Shown here: piece after piece, positions 1 through 8,612 of the stretch
How positions within the stretch are numbered: position 1 is the stretch's first letter
Layout of the letters: every line of letters starts with the position of its first letter
NCBI RefSeq assembly: GCF_900107035.1
Contig: NZ_FNOJ01000002.1
Location: 180,632 to 244,631, forward strand
DNA from: Alicyclobacillus hesperidum
Lineage (GTDB): Bacteria; Bacillota; Bacilli; Alicyclobacillales; Alicyclobacillaceae
Length of the DNA: 64,000 nucleotides
Reading direction: 5' to 3'
Notes under the pieces: model-generated
Seen by the model: only the letters and a program-made list of their open reading frames with translations
The model's database searches: none
What the model was told of the DNA's origin: nothing
Made by a program: the position numbers and the translations under genes

Positions 1-86
1 CCCTCAAGGTGTACCATTCGATAGATACCACCCATAGCCGATCCATTGCCGGACAAATGGAGATCATGAGCCGCCTCTGTTTGCAT
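1..86 (-). CDS. Bactofilin-like protein, N-terminal fragment
   Basis: This frame starts at an ATG (84-86) and runs off the left edge of the window, giving 28 codons that begin MQTEAAHDLHLSGNGSAMGG. The L-H-L-S-G-x-G-x-A-x-G-G pattern resembles the start of Bacillus YhbE-type bactofilins, polymer-forming beta-helix cytoskeletal proteins. A GAGGGGG ribosome site lies on the stop codon of the YhbD-like gene immediately upstream, so the pair is probably translationally coupled. The same yhbD-yhbE neighbourhood is known in Bacillus, which supports the call. Only the N-terminus is visible. Confidence 0.6.
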   Translation of the reverse strand, partial: MQTEAAHDLHLSGNGSAMGGIYRMVHLE

Positions 87-97
87 GCTGCGCCCCC

Positions 98-721
98 TCA
101 CAATAACCTTAGCTTGACATCTTCAATGCACTCGCTCACATCCGCGTCAAACACTAATTTTGCATCCGGATCGATGACGAACTGGCCATCCGCACTTTGA
201 ACCACCCAGACGGACACCCCGAGCTTACGAACACAGGCAATCCGCATCCGAAAGTCAGAAAACATTGTTATGCTCTGCTCCAGAGTTCGCAAGGCATTTC
301 GGGCTTCGTCCAAACCCACATTTCCACTTGCAAGTGCGCGATGAACAACGCTTGCAAACACCACGTCCCGAAATGAGCAAACCTTCGTATTCGGATGCTC
401 AAGCCGGTAGACGCGCCACGCCTGCTCCGACACGATACTCCTTTTCACCATGTCTTCACCGCAGAGCGCGATCTCCGCCGGATCCGGAGAAAATCTGCGA
501 GCAAGCTCATCGAGCGATAAATCGTCCTTTAATTGCTTAATCTGCTCGATCCGGCTGAGTATCTTTTCCCGCGGGAAAAAGGTCTCCTGGCCTGTAAACG
601 TCGATTTGCGGATAAACCATCCCTCTGGAATCAGGTCCTTTCGCTTCCATCGGTACAATTGACCATATGAAATCCCCGTTAAATCGAGCAACTCCTTTTT
701 TGAGATCAACTCCTGTTCCAC
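98..721 (-). CDS. YhbD-like DUF4004 protein with MerR-type helix-turn-helix
   Basis: The 207-residue protein opens with a winged-helix-like segment (about residues 5-45: SKKELLDLTGISYGQLYRWK, then a region rich in basic and aromatic residues ending TFFPREKIL) that looks like a MerR-type DNA-binding head. A helical stretch at 50-80 and a C-terminal domain of unknown role follow. The layout matches the DUF4004/YhbD family. It sits directly upstream of a bactofilin gene, as in Bacillus, so a role as regulator or partner of the bactofilin operon is plausible but inferred. The DNA-binding role itself is read only from the N-terminal pattern. Confidence 0.75.
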   Translation of the reverse strand: MEQELISKKELLDLTGISYGQLYRWKRKDLIPEGWFIRKSTFTGQETFFPREKILSRIEQIKQLKDDLSLDELARRFSPDPAEIALCGEDMVKRSIVSEQAWRVYRLEHPNTKVCSFRDVVFASVVHRALASGNVGLDEARNALRTLEQSITMFSDFRMRIACVRKLGVSVWVVQSADGQFVIDPDAKLVFDADVSECIEDVKLRLL

Positions 722-801
722 ACCACCATCTCCTGTGCGAGATCATCGTAACATAACATTGTTACACACACAACAAAAATCTGCACATCAGTTTCCAAGC
801 T

Positions 802-825
802 AAAAAAACCCGCCATTTCGGCGGG
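802..825 (-). terminator. Intrinsic terminator of the oligopeptide-binding protein gene
   Basis: On the minus strand a perfect 6-bp GC stem (CCCGCC/GGCGGG, plus-strand 809-814 and 820-825) with a 5-nt loop is followed by seven U residues. It lies about 40 nt after the stop of the binding-protein gene. Confidence 0.9.
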
Positions 826-866
826 CTGAGGATCTTCACAATAGCACCACATAATCGGTGGTACAA

Positions 867-2648
867 TTATTTGTTCGAAACGGTCCAGTATTGCATTTCC
901 GGAACACCAGTTGCACCGTTGTAGTACGGTAGAACGTTGTGTACGTTCGGCGCCACGACAGCCAAGGTTGCGACATTGACACCCCAGAGGAACGGCAACT
1001 GCTTAGCCGTGTACATTTCGTATTGGTAGAAGTGCTGCATGGTTTCTTGCTGTGTTGCATACGGAACGTGGGTAGCGTTGATCAAAGCATCTTCCTCTTT
1101 ATCGCTATAGCCAGTGCCCGAAGGCGCACCCGTGTTGAACAAACCTTCGCCGGACGGATAGAAGCCCGGTCCGTTGTATACCCAACCGGAACCCGTAGCT
1201 AGATCCCACGTGTAGTCTTTCGGGTTGCTCGTCTTCGAAAGGAACGTCATAAATTCCTCGCCCTTAAGCGACACTTTGACCCCGATTTGCGCCCAGTCCT
1301 GTTGCATCAACTCGGCTGCGTCCAGCGAAGACTGATTGCCCGTCACATACATCAACGTCAGGTTCAGCTTCTGATTACCCTTCGTCATCACACCATTGAC
1401 AAGCTTCCAACCGTGCGATTCGAGCAGTTGCTTCGCCTTCGTTGGGTTGTACGGATAAAGGTTGTTTTCCGCCGGATCATAGAACTGCGTTCTCGGCGTA
1501 CCCGGAATTGGGCCCGACAGCGGTTCAGCAAATCCTTTGTAGATGCTCTTCGCAATCGTGTTATTGTCGATGCTCATCTGCAGTGCCTGACGGACATACA
1601 GTTGATCGAAGACACTCGCGTGTGGTGCACCCGAATACATATTCATCTCCGTCCAGAAGATACCAAACGGATACTCTGGAGTGATGCTGTCACCGAGCGA
1701 GGTCAGCGCAGATTCAGATCCCAACTGGGATTGATCCAGATAACCAACGTTGATTTGACCGCTGCGCAGAGCCGCGAATTCAGCAGCATTGGAACCTTCG
1801 TACTGGAAGACAATCTTGCTCACCGTGCTCTTATGTCCGGCATAGCTGGGGTTCGGCGCAATGACCCAATCCTGGCTCGACTTCGCGCTGACCGGCTTAA
1901 ACGGACCGTCAACAACCTTGTCAAACATCAAGTTGGTTGCATTGGCACCCAAGTACTTGATTTCATCCTCAATGTTGCTCTTGACATCCATATAGGAAGC
2001 CGGGAGCGGCGTCAATTGGACAATGCCGTTGTATTCAAACCACTGTTGGTTGGCCGGTTGCTTCAAAGTGATCGTAACCTCATACTTCCCTGTGGCCTGA
2101 ACGCTCTTGATGCCATCCGGAATATCGCCTGTGCCGACGCCTACAAACGGCCAAGGAGCTGGGGCGTTTTTCGCGGAGGCCGCCTTAATGACGTTCCAAG
2201 TAAACAAAACGTCCTTCGATGTTACAGGTTGCCCGTTCGACCATTTCCATTTCGGATTTATGAAAATATGGTACACGGTTCCTTGTTTGTTGTAGGTGAT
2301 CTTCTGAGCTATCGAATTATTCCAGTTGATTGAGTAGTCGTTGTTCAGCTGTAACATTGGAATATAGAGCTGATCGACCAACTGTGAATTGTAGAGTGAG
2401 TCGTTTGCCGCATTGAAGATTGGCAAAAACCACGTCAGATTTGTAGCAGGCGGCAACGCAAATTCGATCACGCCGCCAGTCGCCGTGCTCGCTGCCCCTG
2501 TTGTCGCCGTGTTGGTTGCGCTCTGATTGGCTGGCGTTGAATTGCCGGACGCGCTGCTAGCGCCGGTCGTTCCACATCCAGCGACCCCCAAAACAACAGC
2601 AGCCGCCGCAGCCGCAGACATGAGAACTCGTTTCTTTTTCTGCACCAT
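867..2648 (-). CDS. Oligopeptide ABC transporter substrate-binding lipoprotein
   Basis: The product is about 593 residues and belongs by pattern to solute-binding protein family 5 (OppA/DppA type), which deliver peptides or similar ligands to an ABC permease. A lipoprotein signal is clear: basic start, alanine-rich core and a lipobox LGVAGC with Cys25, then a Ser/Thr/Asn-rich linker. The mature part contains W-S-N-G-Q-P-V-T-S-K-D-V, typical of the family. I chose the ATG at 2648 because GGGAGGT lies 5 nt upstream; an in-frame upstream start has no such site. No permease or ATPase genes lie nearby, so this is an orphan binding protein that must use a transporter encoded elsewhere. Confidence 0.9.
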   Translation of the reverse strand: MVQKKKRVLMSAAAAAAVVLGVAGCGTTGASSASGNSTPANQSATNTATTGAASTATGGVIEFALPPATNLTWFLPIFNAANDSLYNSQLVDQLYIPMLQLNNDYSINWNNSIAQKITYNKQGTVYHIFINPKWKWSNGQPVTSKDVLFTWNVIKAASAKNAPAPWPFVGVGTGDIPDGIKSVQATGKYEVTITLKQPANQQWFEYNGIVQLTPLPASYMDVKSNIEDEIKYLGANATNLMFDKVVDGPFKPVSAKSSQDWVIAPNPSYAGHKSTVSKIVFQYEGSNAAEFAALRSGQINVGYLDQSQLGSESALTSLGDSITPEYPFGIFWTEMNMYSGAPHASVFDQLYVRQALQMSIDNNTIAKSIYKGFAEPLSGPIPGTPRTQFYDPAENNLYPYNPTKAKQLLESHGWKLVNGVMTKGNQKLNLTLMYVTGNQSSLDAAELMQQDWAQIGVKVSLKGEEFMTFLSKTSNPKDYTWDLATGSGWVYNGPGFYPSGEGLFNTGAPSGTGYSDKEEDALINATHVPYATQQETMQHFYQYEMYTAKQLPFLWGVNVATLAVVAPNVHNVLPYYNGATGVPEMQYWTVSNK

Positions 2649-2873
2649 TTGTACCTCCCAGAAAATCGTCATACCAATCTGTAAACTAATTTAACAATTC
2701 ACTCTCCGCACAATCCGCCAATTTCATCGGAAGACGCGGATAGTTCAGATAAACCTAGCTCATTGTAAACTTTCGCGAATAGTTTTGTAAAGATCGTACT
2801 GCATTTTCGTCAAGGCAAAGAATTTCGTCTGAACTTTCGTAAAATAACCATACATAGACCTGTATATATACAC

Positions 2874-2903
2874 ACTGCGGCCGGCATTTTCCCCGGCCGC
2901 AGT
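2874..2903 (-). terminator. Strong hairpin after the DinB gene
   Basis: An 11-bp perfect GC-rich stem (2874-2884 with 2893-2903) sits just beyond the DinB stop codon. No U tract follows, so it may act as a transcript 3' end barrier rather than a classical intrinsic terminator. Confidence 0.6.
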
Positions 2904-2910
2904 ACACACA

Positions 2911-3354
2911 TCAAAGCCCCAAAAGTTTCTTCACAAGTGGTATCTGACCGCGATGATGGGCCGTGTGAGCAACCGTGTAGGCGATGAGTTGCCGTTTGTT
3001 GACCTCGCCAATACCGAGTTTTGCCCCAAACTGCGCAAGATCCGCTTCCGATAAAGCCTCAAGTGCATGTTTGGCAAACTCCAGGTTATCAGCCCACAAT
3101 GCCTTGATTTTGGGAACATCCCACGACTCGGCTCGAAATGGAGCACCCGCATCGAGCTCAGGAACTTCTCCTTTAACTTGCGCAAAGAAGCGGCGCTCGA
3201 CCAACGCAGTATGCTCGACAATCGAGGCGATATTGTTCAAGTTTTGCTGTGGCTTTTTCAGCCAATCGTCATCCGATAACCCTTCCAGCATCTTGTCGAC
3301 GCTTGCGTGTACGTTTGCGAGCAGTTGATACAGATCGGCAACTTCCTGAATCAT
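2911..3354 (-). CDS. DinB/YfiT-superfamily protein
   Basis: This 147-residue protein has the DinB four-helix pattern, with candidate metal-binding histidines in I-V-E-H-T-A (about residue 53) and A-H-T-A-H-H-R-G-Q (near 130). Family members are metal-dependent; some are thiol transferases, most are uncharacterised stress proteins. The ATG at 3354 is preceded by GGAGGCGGAAGGA, so it is preferred over an in-frame start 7 codons upstream. The gene is monocistronic, between a strong hairpin and the DUF1641 gene. Confidence 0.85.
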   Translation of the reverse strand: MIQEVADLYQLLANVHASVDKMLEGLSDDDWLKKPQQNLNNIASIVEHTALVERRFFAQVKGEVPELDAGAPFRAESWDVPKIKALWADNLEFAKHALEALSEADLAQFGAKLGIGEVNKRQLIAYTVAHTAHHRGQIPLVKKLLGL

Positions 3355-3476
3355 GTCCTTCCGCCTCCAAAGCAAACAAAATTGTAGGGTGCGGGGCGTG
3401 TCATCATGCCATCCCCCGACAGCTCACATACCACCCCACGTATGCATCGTACATCAATTCAGGCCTAAGATCTTCC

Positions 3477-3965
3477 TCACTGACCTTCCACGGTGAGCCC
3501 GCGTCCAATTCCTTCAAGTGTCCCAAGCAAAAACGCAACAGCGCGATTGACGTCGGGCTTGGACAAAGTTCGCGCCAACTCCAGGAAGCTTACCTTCCTG
3601 CCACTAGCGAGGCGCCTGTGCCCTTCCCCAACACCTGCTGCCAACGCCTGCGTCAAGGTGCGTACCACTTGCGGATCGAGCCCGCCTAACAGTTCGATGC
3701 ATGTCATCGCATTTTTGATAGCACCGAGAACTCCAGGCTTCCTCACTTGTTCGAGAACAATCTCTGCAATTTGCTGTTTGGCACCAAATAGGCCATGTGC
3801 CAGATCCATGAGGCCACTTTGTTGGAGATCATCGAGTATGGTGAGTGCCGCTGCCAGCGACTGTCCATGACGAGCAACATCAGTCTGCAACTGACGCAGT
3901 GCTTCCACAACGCTCTCCTCTTCACTGATGGTTGGGCGCTCAACGGCTTGAATCGGTTGTGCCAT
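3477..3965 (-). CDS. DUF1641 protein, YrhD/YjgD-like, partner of the molybdoenzyme
   Basis: The 162-residue helical protein matches the DUF1641 family: a conserved central segment near L-L-G-G-L-D-P, an amphipathic region and F-L-L-G-T-L-E-G near the end. In Bacillus such genes (yrhD, yjgD) follow the formate-dehydrogenase-like gene directly. Here the start codon lies 26 nt inside the 3' end of the molybdoenzyme gene, with AAAGGAG inside that coding region, which indicates translational coupling and a likely role as accessory or subunit. Its molecular function is unknown. Confidence 0.8.
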   Translation of the reverse strand: MAQPIQAVERPTISEEESVVEALRQLQTDVARHGQSLAAALTILDDLQQSGLMDLAHGLFGAKQQIAEIVLEQVRKPGVLGAIKNAMTCIELLGGLDPQVVRTLTQALAAGVGEGHRRLASGRKVSFLELARTLSKPDVNRAVAFLLGTLEGIGRGLTVEGQ

Positions 3966-6930
3966 CTTGCATTCTCTCCTTTACCAGCCGCTCCACAGAA
4001 ACATAACCCGGGCGCTTCCACTTGCGCCAAACCTCCACGCCCTGTTGCGGGCGGCGCTTCCCGTAACGCGGACGTGGCTTGTCCAGCGGGCGTCGGCCGC
4101 GCCGTTGTAAGACTTCCAAGCGCACATAGGTCTCCTTATACGCAGGCGTATGGGTGCGCAAGTCGACCGCTGGACCAGTCAGCAAGTTAACAGCCGACTG
4201 TTCACTTACCGTATTCATCGGTAGATAGATCTCTTTTCCATACACGCGATCCGTCACCATGACCCGTACCTCAACCTGGCCATGTGGCGATATCAAGCGC
4301 ACCAGTGCACCATCCTCAATGTTTCGTTCAGAAGCCAGTTCCGGCGAGATCTCGACAAACGTGTCAGGCACCTTATGCGTGAGACCTGCTGATTGGTTGG
4401 TCATGTTCCCTTCGTGAAAATGTTCTAGCAAGCGCCCATTATTGAGATGTAAGTCGTATACGGCATCCGGCGTGTCCGGAACAATCCAGTTGGCTCGCGC
4501 CAACTTGGCCCTGGCATTGGGGTGCGCAAATCGATCTTTGTACAGCAAAGGCGTACTCGTTCCATCTTCAGCTACCGGCCAAATTTGGCTTGCGTAACCC
4601 TCCAGACGGTCGTATTGAATCCCTGCAAAGAGCGGCGCGATCGACGATGCCTCCGCCATGATGTCCGATGGATGTGCATATGCCCAGTCAGCGCCAAGGC
4701 GATTCGCAAGGTCCATAATGATTTGCCAGTCTGGTCTTGCGTCCCCCAAAGGTGGAAGCACTTGATAAAGTCTTTGCACACGCCGCTCAGTGTTTGTAAA
4801 TGTTCCCTCTTTCTCTAGACTGGGACTTGCAGGCAAAACGACGTCGGCAAATTGTGCCGTCTTTGATAAAAAGATGTCCTGCACGACAAAGAATTCGAGC
4901 TGACTTAGCGCCGCATGCACGTGGTTGGCGTTCGCATCAACCCACGCCATCTCCTCGCCCATCAGGTACATGGCACGCAACTCGCCGCGCACAATCGCAT
5001 CGAGCATCGCCTGATTATCCATGCCAGGCCGCTCCGGTAATTCCACTCCCCACACGGCGCCTAACCGCTTGCGGGCAGCCGCATCGCTGACGAGTTGATA
5101 CCCGGGTAACCAATTTGGCAATGTCCCAAAATCGCATGCCCCTTGCACGTTGTTATGACCGCGTAAAGGGAAGGCCCCTGCCCCCGGACGCCCATAGTTT
5201 CCGGTTACGAGAAGGAGGTCACTGATCGCCGCGCTGGTCTCGCTGCCCCCGCGCTGTTGTGTGACGCCCATAGCCCACAGAATGGCGACGCCGTCCGCAT
5301 CACGAATCATCTCAGCCATCCGTATCAAAGTCGGAACTGGAATCCCTGTAACTTGTTCCGCGTATTGCAAGGTATAGTCGCGGAGAGATTCCACATACGC
5401 TTCAAAGCCGTCGACGCGATTGCGGATAAACGCTTCGTCGTGCCACCCTTCGTCTATGATGTAGCGCGTGATAGCCGACAACCAGACGTGATCCGTACCG
5501 GGGTTAGGGCGAACGAATAAATCAGCGCGATCGGCCATCTCGTGGCGACGCAAATCTACCACTATCAATTGTTGCCCATGCAGCTTGTGTGCGCGTTTGA
5601 CTCTCGTCGCCAACACGGGATGTGCTTCTGCCGGATTGGCCCCGACGATGATGACAAGACCTGCTCTTGCGATATCGTCAATTGTCCCCGAGTCTCCCGC
5701 CAAGCCCACGGTGCGCAGGAGCCCGTCAGTCGCTGGCGACTGGCAATAGCGCGAACAGTTGTCGATATTGTTTGTGCCGATCACGGCTCGCGCAAGTTTC
5801 TGCATCAAGTAATTTTCCTCATTGGTGACCTTGGAAGACGATATAAAACCAAGTGCGTCGGGGCCGAATTCATCGCGAACCTTCCGAAACTTGCTCGCGA
5901 TCAGATCCAAGGCCTCATCCCAACTGGCCTCGTAGAAGCTGTCTCCCCGCCGAATAAGCGGTTTTGTAAGGCGCTCTCTGCTATTGACAAAATCCCAGCC
6001 AAATTTTCCTTTCACACACGTGGATATACCATTTACAGGAGCATCGATGCTCGGCTCCACCTTCAAGATATCGCGCCCCTTCGTCCACACATCAAAGGAG
6101 CAACCGACCCCGCAGAATGTGCAAACGGTCTTGGTCTTGCGGATCCGCTGTTCCCGCATGGCAGATTCCATTTCTGAGATCGCAAAAATGCCACCATAGC
6201 CTGGTTCAACCGCTTTGATCAAATCAATCATAGGCGACAAAACGCGATCCGGGATGCCTGATAAGTAGCCTGCTTTGCCAAGCATCGACTGTTCCATGAG
6301 CGCATTGGTCGGACACACAGTCACACAATGGCCACACGATACACAGGAGGATTGGTCGATGGGAACATCCTCATCCCAAATGACGCGCGGCATCTCGCGC
6401 TCCCAGTCGATAGACAACGTCTCGTTAACCTGCAAGTTTTGGCACGCCTCTACACAACGCCCGCATAAGATGCATTGATCTGGATCGTAACGATAAAATG
6501 GATTTGAAAGATCTTTCTCGTACCCTTTTGGTCGATACGGATAAGCCTGATGCTCAATGCGCATCAACTCCGCTGTGTTATGCAGCACACAATTTCCGTT
6601 GTTGTTATCGCAGACCGTACAGTACAGCATGTGGTTCTCCAGTATCCGATCCATCGCTTCTGTACGCGCTGATCTGGCTAACGCGCTCGATGTTAATACG
6701 CGCATGCCCGCCCTGACCGCGGTAGCACAGGCCCTCACCAATTCGCCGTCGACTTCCACCATACACGTGTCACACGTTTGAATCGGTCCAAGTTGCTCGT
6801 GATAACAAACGTGTGGGTGTTCGATGCCAGCGTCCATCATCGCCTGCAAAATCGTTTTGTCCGTCTTCGCTTCGATAGCTCGTCCGTCAATCTCGACCGT
6901 GCAGACACCTGTATCCAGCGATTGCGCCAC
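3940..6930 (-). CDS. Formate-dehydrogenase-like molybdopterin oxidoreductase, alpha subunit (YrhE/YjgC type)
   Basis: This large cytoplasmic enzyme (996 residues) has an N-terminal [2Fe-2S] domain (Cys42, 53, 56, 68), a His/Cys-ligated cluster region near N-N-N-G-N-C, two ferredoxin clusters (C-I-L-C-G-R-C and C-V-S-C-G-H-C), a further CxxCxxxC motif (CTFCGVGC) and a molybdopterin-binding C-terminal half. The likely molybdenum ligand is Cys396 in RYCQSPATDG. The following residue is Gln397, where characterised formate dehydrogenases of the E. coli FdhF type have His, so formate as substrate is not certain. A GTG start at 6930 follows GGAGGGG; the open frame extends upstream, but into a hairpin leader. 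DUF1641 is coupled downstream. Confidence 0.88.
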   Translation of the reverse strand: MAQSLDTGVCTVEIDGRAIEAKTDKTILQAMMDAGIEHPHVCYHEQLGPIQTCDTCMVEVDGELVRACATAVRAGMRVLTSSALARSARTEAMDRILENHMLYCTVCDNNNGNCVLHNTAELMRIEHQAYPYRPKGYEKDLSNPFYRYDPDQCILCGRCVEACQNLQVNETLSIDWEREMPRVIWDEDVPIDQSSCVSCGHCVTVCPTNALMEQSMLGKAGYLSGIPDRVLSPMIDLIKAVEPGYGGIFAISEMESAMREQRIRKTKTVCTFCGVGCSFDVWTKGRDILKVEPSIDAPVNGISTCVKGKFGWDFVNSRERLTKPLIRRGDSFYEASWDEALDLIASKFRKVRDEFGPDALGFISSSKVTNEENYLMQKLARAVIGTNNIDNCSRYCQSPATDGLLRTVGLAGDSGTIDDIARAGLVIIVGANPAEAHPVLATRVKRAHKLHGQQLIVVDLRRHEMADRADLFVRPNPGTDHVWLSAITRYIIDEGWHDEAFIRNRVDGFEAYVESLRDYTLQYAEQVTGIPVPTLIRMAEMIRDADGVAILWAMGVTQQRGGSETSAAISDLLLVTGNYGRPGAGAFPLRGHNNVQGACDFGTLPNWLPGYQLVSDAAARKRLGAVWGVELPERPGMDNQAMLDAIVRGELRAMYLMGEEMAWVDANANHVHAALSQLEFFVVQDIFLSKTAQFADVVLPASPSLEKEGTFTNTERRVQRLYQVLPPLGDARPDWQIIMDLANRLGADWAYAHPSDIMAEASSIAPLFAGIQYDRLEGYASQIWPVAEDGTSTPLLYKDRFAHPNARAKLARANWIVPDTPDAVYDLHLNNGRLLEHFHEGNMTNQSAGLTHKVPDTFVEISPELASERNIEDGALVRLISPHGQVEVRVMVTDRVYGKEIYLPMNTVSEQSAVNLLTGPAVDLRTHTPAYKETYVRLEVLQRRGRRPLDKPRPRYGKRRPQQGVEVWRKWKRPGYVSVERLVKERMQDGTTDSSR

Positions 6931-6969
6931 GGTGACCCCTCCAACATAGAAACCCAGATTTCTGTGCAA

Positions 6970-7026
6970 CAAAAATAAAAACTCCACCAAAATCCACGCC
7001 AAAGCAGGCTTGAATTTCGGTGGAGT
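6970..7026 (-). terminator. Intrinsic terminator or attenuator in the leader of the molybdoenzyme gene
   Basis: On the minus strand a 15-bp stem (7012-7026 with 6981-6995, two G-U pairs) encloses a 16-nt loop that can itself form GCC/GGC, and is followed by a U-rich tract. It begins 73 nt after the DUF2294 stop and ends about 50 nt before the GTG of the molybdoenzyme gene. So little room remains for a separate promoter that an attenuator or partial read-through terminator seems likely. Confidence 0.75.
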
Positions 7027-7098
7027 AGCAAAAAGCACAAGCGGTACTTTTAGACCAATCCACATAGAGATTCTGTTGATAGGATCAATTTATCACAC

Positions 7099-7470
7099 TC
7101 AGGACGGCGAGTCGAGTCCAAGTGCTCGATCAAATACGTAGACCGTTACGGCCATGTCGAGATCGACATCAAAATCACAGAACAGCGTGACGAGCGACGC
7201 CCCGACCAACTGCTCGACGTGTGACTTTACTTTTTCATCTTTGTAAATTTCCTTGATAAACGTCGTTCGCAATTCGCGGACAAGCCGACGTCCCTCTTCC
7301 GACCTGACTGCGAACTTCTCGACGCTTGTCAGATTGCCTCTCAGTTCGCAAATCGCCCAAGGACCGACAAAGCGTGTAGTAATGTGCTCTGGACCTTTGC
7401 CAACATGTTGTTTGCGCACTTCTCGAACCAAGTTGCTAAATGCATGTGCTATCTTGATTGGTTGCGTCAT
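7099..7470 (-). CDS. DUF2294 (MpsC-like) protein
   Basis: The 123-residue protein shows the DUF2294 pattern: G-K-G-P-E-H-I near residue 27, E-L-R-G-N-L-T-S-V-E-K, R-R-L-V-R-E-L-R and a C-terminal F-C-D-F-D-V-D. The best studied member is staphylococcal MpsC, linked to a membrane-potential system; in spore-formers the domain is often found alone and its role is not known. Start ATG 7470 has GAGGTGG upstream and is preferred over an ATG 11 codons earlier. It precedes the molybdoenzyme gene in the same direction, separated by a terminator-like hairpin. Confidence 0.75.
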   Translation of the reverse strand: MTQPIKIAHAFSNLVREVRKQHVGKGPEHITTRFVGPWAICELRGNLTSVEKFAVRSEEGRRLVRELRTTFIKEIYKDEKVKSHVEQLVGASLVTLFCDFDVDLDMAVTVYVFDRALGLDSPS

Positions 7471-7628
7471 GAAGGTCCCCACCTCGTGAAGAACTACCTT
7501 CATGACTATACCCCTGCAGGACTAGGTATGGCAAAGTCACGAGGGAGTCGGGAAGTTATGTCTGCATCAAAACAAGGCGTCATATTCTGCTATGATAAGC
7601 CCAATCCACACTTCCGGAGGGATACCAC

Positions 7629-8519
7629 GTGCGCATCGTCGCCATCGGCGGATCGGGCTTTATTGGCAGTCATTTATGCAAACACCTAGGGCTCGCAGGA
7701 CATCAAGTAACTGTCGTGCGGCGGCCCTATACCGTGGAACGTCTACTTGCCGCTTGCAAGATCAACGCTACACAGAATCTAAACACATCCTCCGACGAGG
7801 ACCAAGCGTACGCCATCGTCAATCTGGCAGGGGCCTCGCTTAACCGCGGACGCTGGTCAGCGCACGACCGCAACGAGATCCTCACATCGCGCATTGCGAC
7901 CTCCAAAGCGGTCGTAACAGCCATCTCCCAGGCACCGCAGCCCCCTCGTGCATATGTACAAGCGTCAGCTATCGGTTACTACGGCACCTCATTCGACGAC
8001 ACATTCACAGAAGACGATGCGCCAGGGGACGATTTTCTGGCTACCGTATGCACCCGATGGGAACAGGCGGCGCAGCCTGTCCATCAGCGTACGCGCGTTG
8101 TCTGCATTCGCTTGGGCATGGTGCTAGGTAAGGACGGCGGCGCCCTTTCTTCGCTCTTGCCGCTTTTTCGCATCGGCTTGGGCGGAACCGTTGGCAACGG
8201 CCGGCAATGGGTATCGTGGATCCATGTAGCGGACGCAAGTGCCCTCATCGAATGGTGTCTACGAGACGACCGCATCACTGGTCCAATCAACGCGACGGCA
8301 CCACATCCAGTGCAAATGCGCGATTTCACCCGTGCGATCGCGCGACAACTGCACCGTCCACACTTGTTGTCAATCCCGGCCCCCATTCTTCGGTTGGCCC
8401 TTGGTCAACGAGCCCAATTGGTGTTGACAGGACAGCGCGTTCTCCCTGCAAAGGCTGAGGCCCTCCACTTTCAGTTTGCCTTTCCTTATCTTGACGCCGC
8501 ACTCGCTAACATCTTATGA
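7629..8519 (+). CDS. TIGR01777-type NAD(P)-dependent epimerase/SDR protein
   Basis: The product is 296 residues with an N-terminal Rossmann motif GGSGFIGSHL, N-L-A-G-A-S-L-N-R-G-R-W at about 65-76, the signature S-A-I-G-Y-Y-G (about 110) and a C-terminal R-V-L-P-A-K-A. These are hallmarks of the TIGR01777 family (Bacillus YfhF, E. coli YfcH), extended short-chain dehydrogenases of unknown substrate. Translation starts at a GTG with GGAGGGATACCAC upstream. The gene is divergent from the DUF2294 gene and is followed by a separate MFS unit. Confidence 0.9.
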   Translation: MRIVAIGGSGFIGSHLCKHLGLAGHQVTVVRRPYTVERLLAACKINATQNLNTSSDEDQAYAIVNLAGASLNRGRWSAHDRNEILTSRIATSKAVVTAISQAPQPPRAYVQASAIGYYGTSFDDTFTEDDAPGDDFLATVCTRWEQAAQPVHQRTRVVCIRLGMVLGKDGGALSSLLPLFRIGLGGTVGNGRQWVSWIHVADASALIEWCLRDDRITGPINATAPHPVQMRDFTRAIARQLHRPHLLSIPAPILRLALGQRAQLVLTGQRVLPAKAEALHFQFAFPYLDAALANIL

Positions 8520-8555
8520 GCAGGACTTGTCTCCAGGCCTGTCCTGGACTTAAAA

Positions 8556-8569
8556 TGAAACCGATTTCC
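8556..8569 (+). promoter_or_regulatory. LacI/CcpA-like operator before the MFS gene
   Basis: TGAAACCGATTTCC matches the catabolite-responsive element consensus TGWNANCGNTNWCA at 13 of 14 positions. It lies 44 nt before the MFS start codon, as expected for a promoter-proximal site. Whether CcpA or the LacI protein at 22.4-23.4 kb binds it cannot be decided from sequence. Confidence 0.55.
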
Positions 8570-8612
8570 TAACTACTTCGACATACAAAACAACAAAGGA
8601 GGGAAACACGCG

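Noticed and set aside
1287..2333. A 348-codon plus-strand open frame opposite the first binding protein
   Set aside because: It is antisense to a clear lipoprotein gene, has no ribosome site and shows an Arg/Leu/Ile-rich composition typical of an antisense shadow.
6931..7065. The 45-codon upstream extension of the molybdoenzyme frame
   Set aside because: The extension runs through the terminator-like hairpin and U tract and lacks a ribosome site, while GTG 6930 has GGAGGGG and gives the usual family length.
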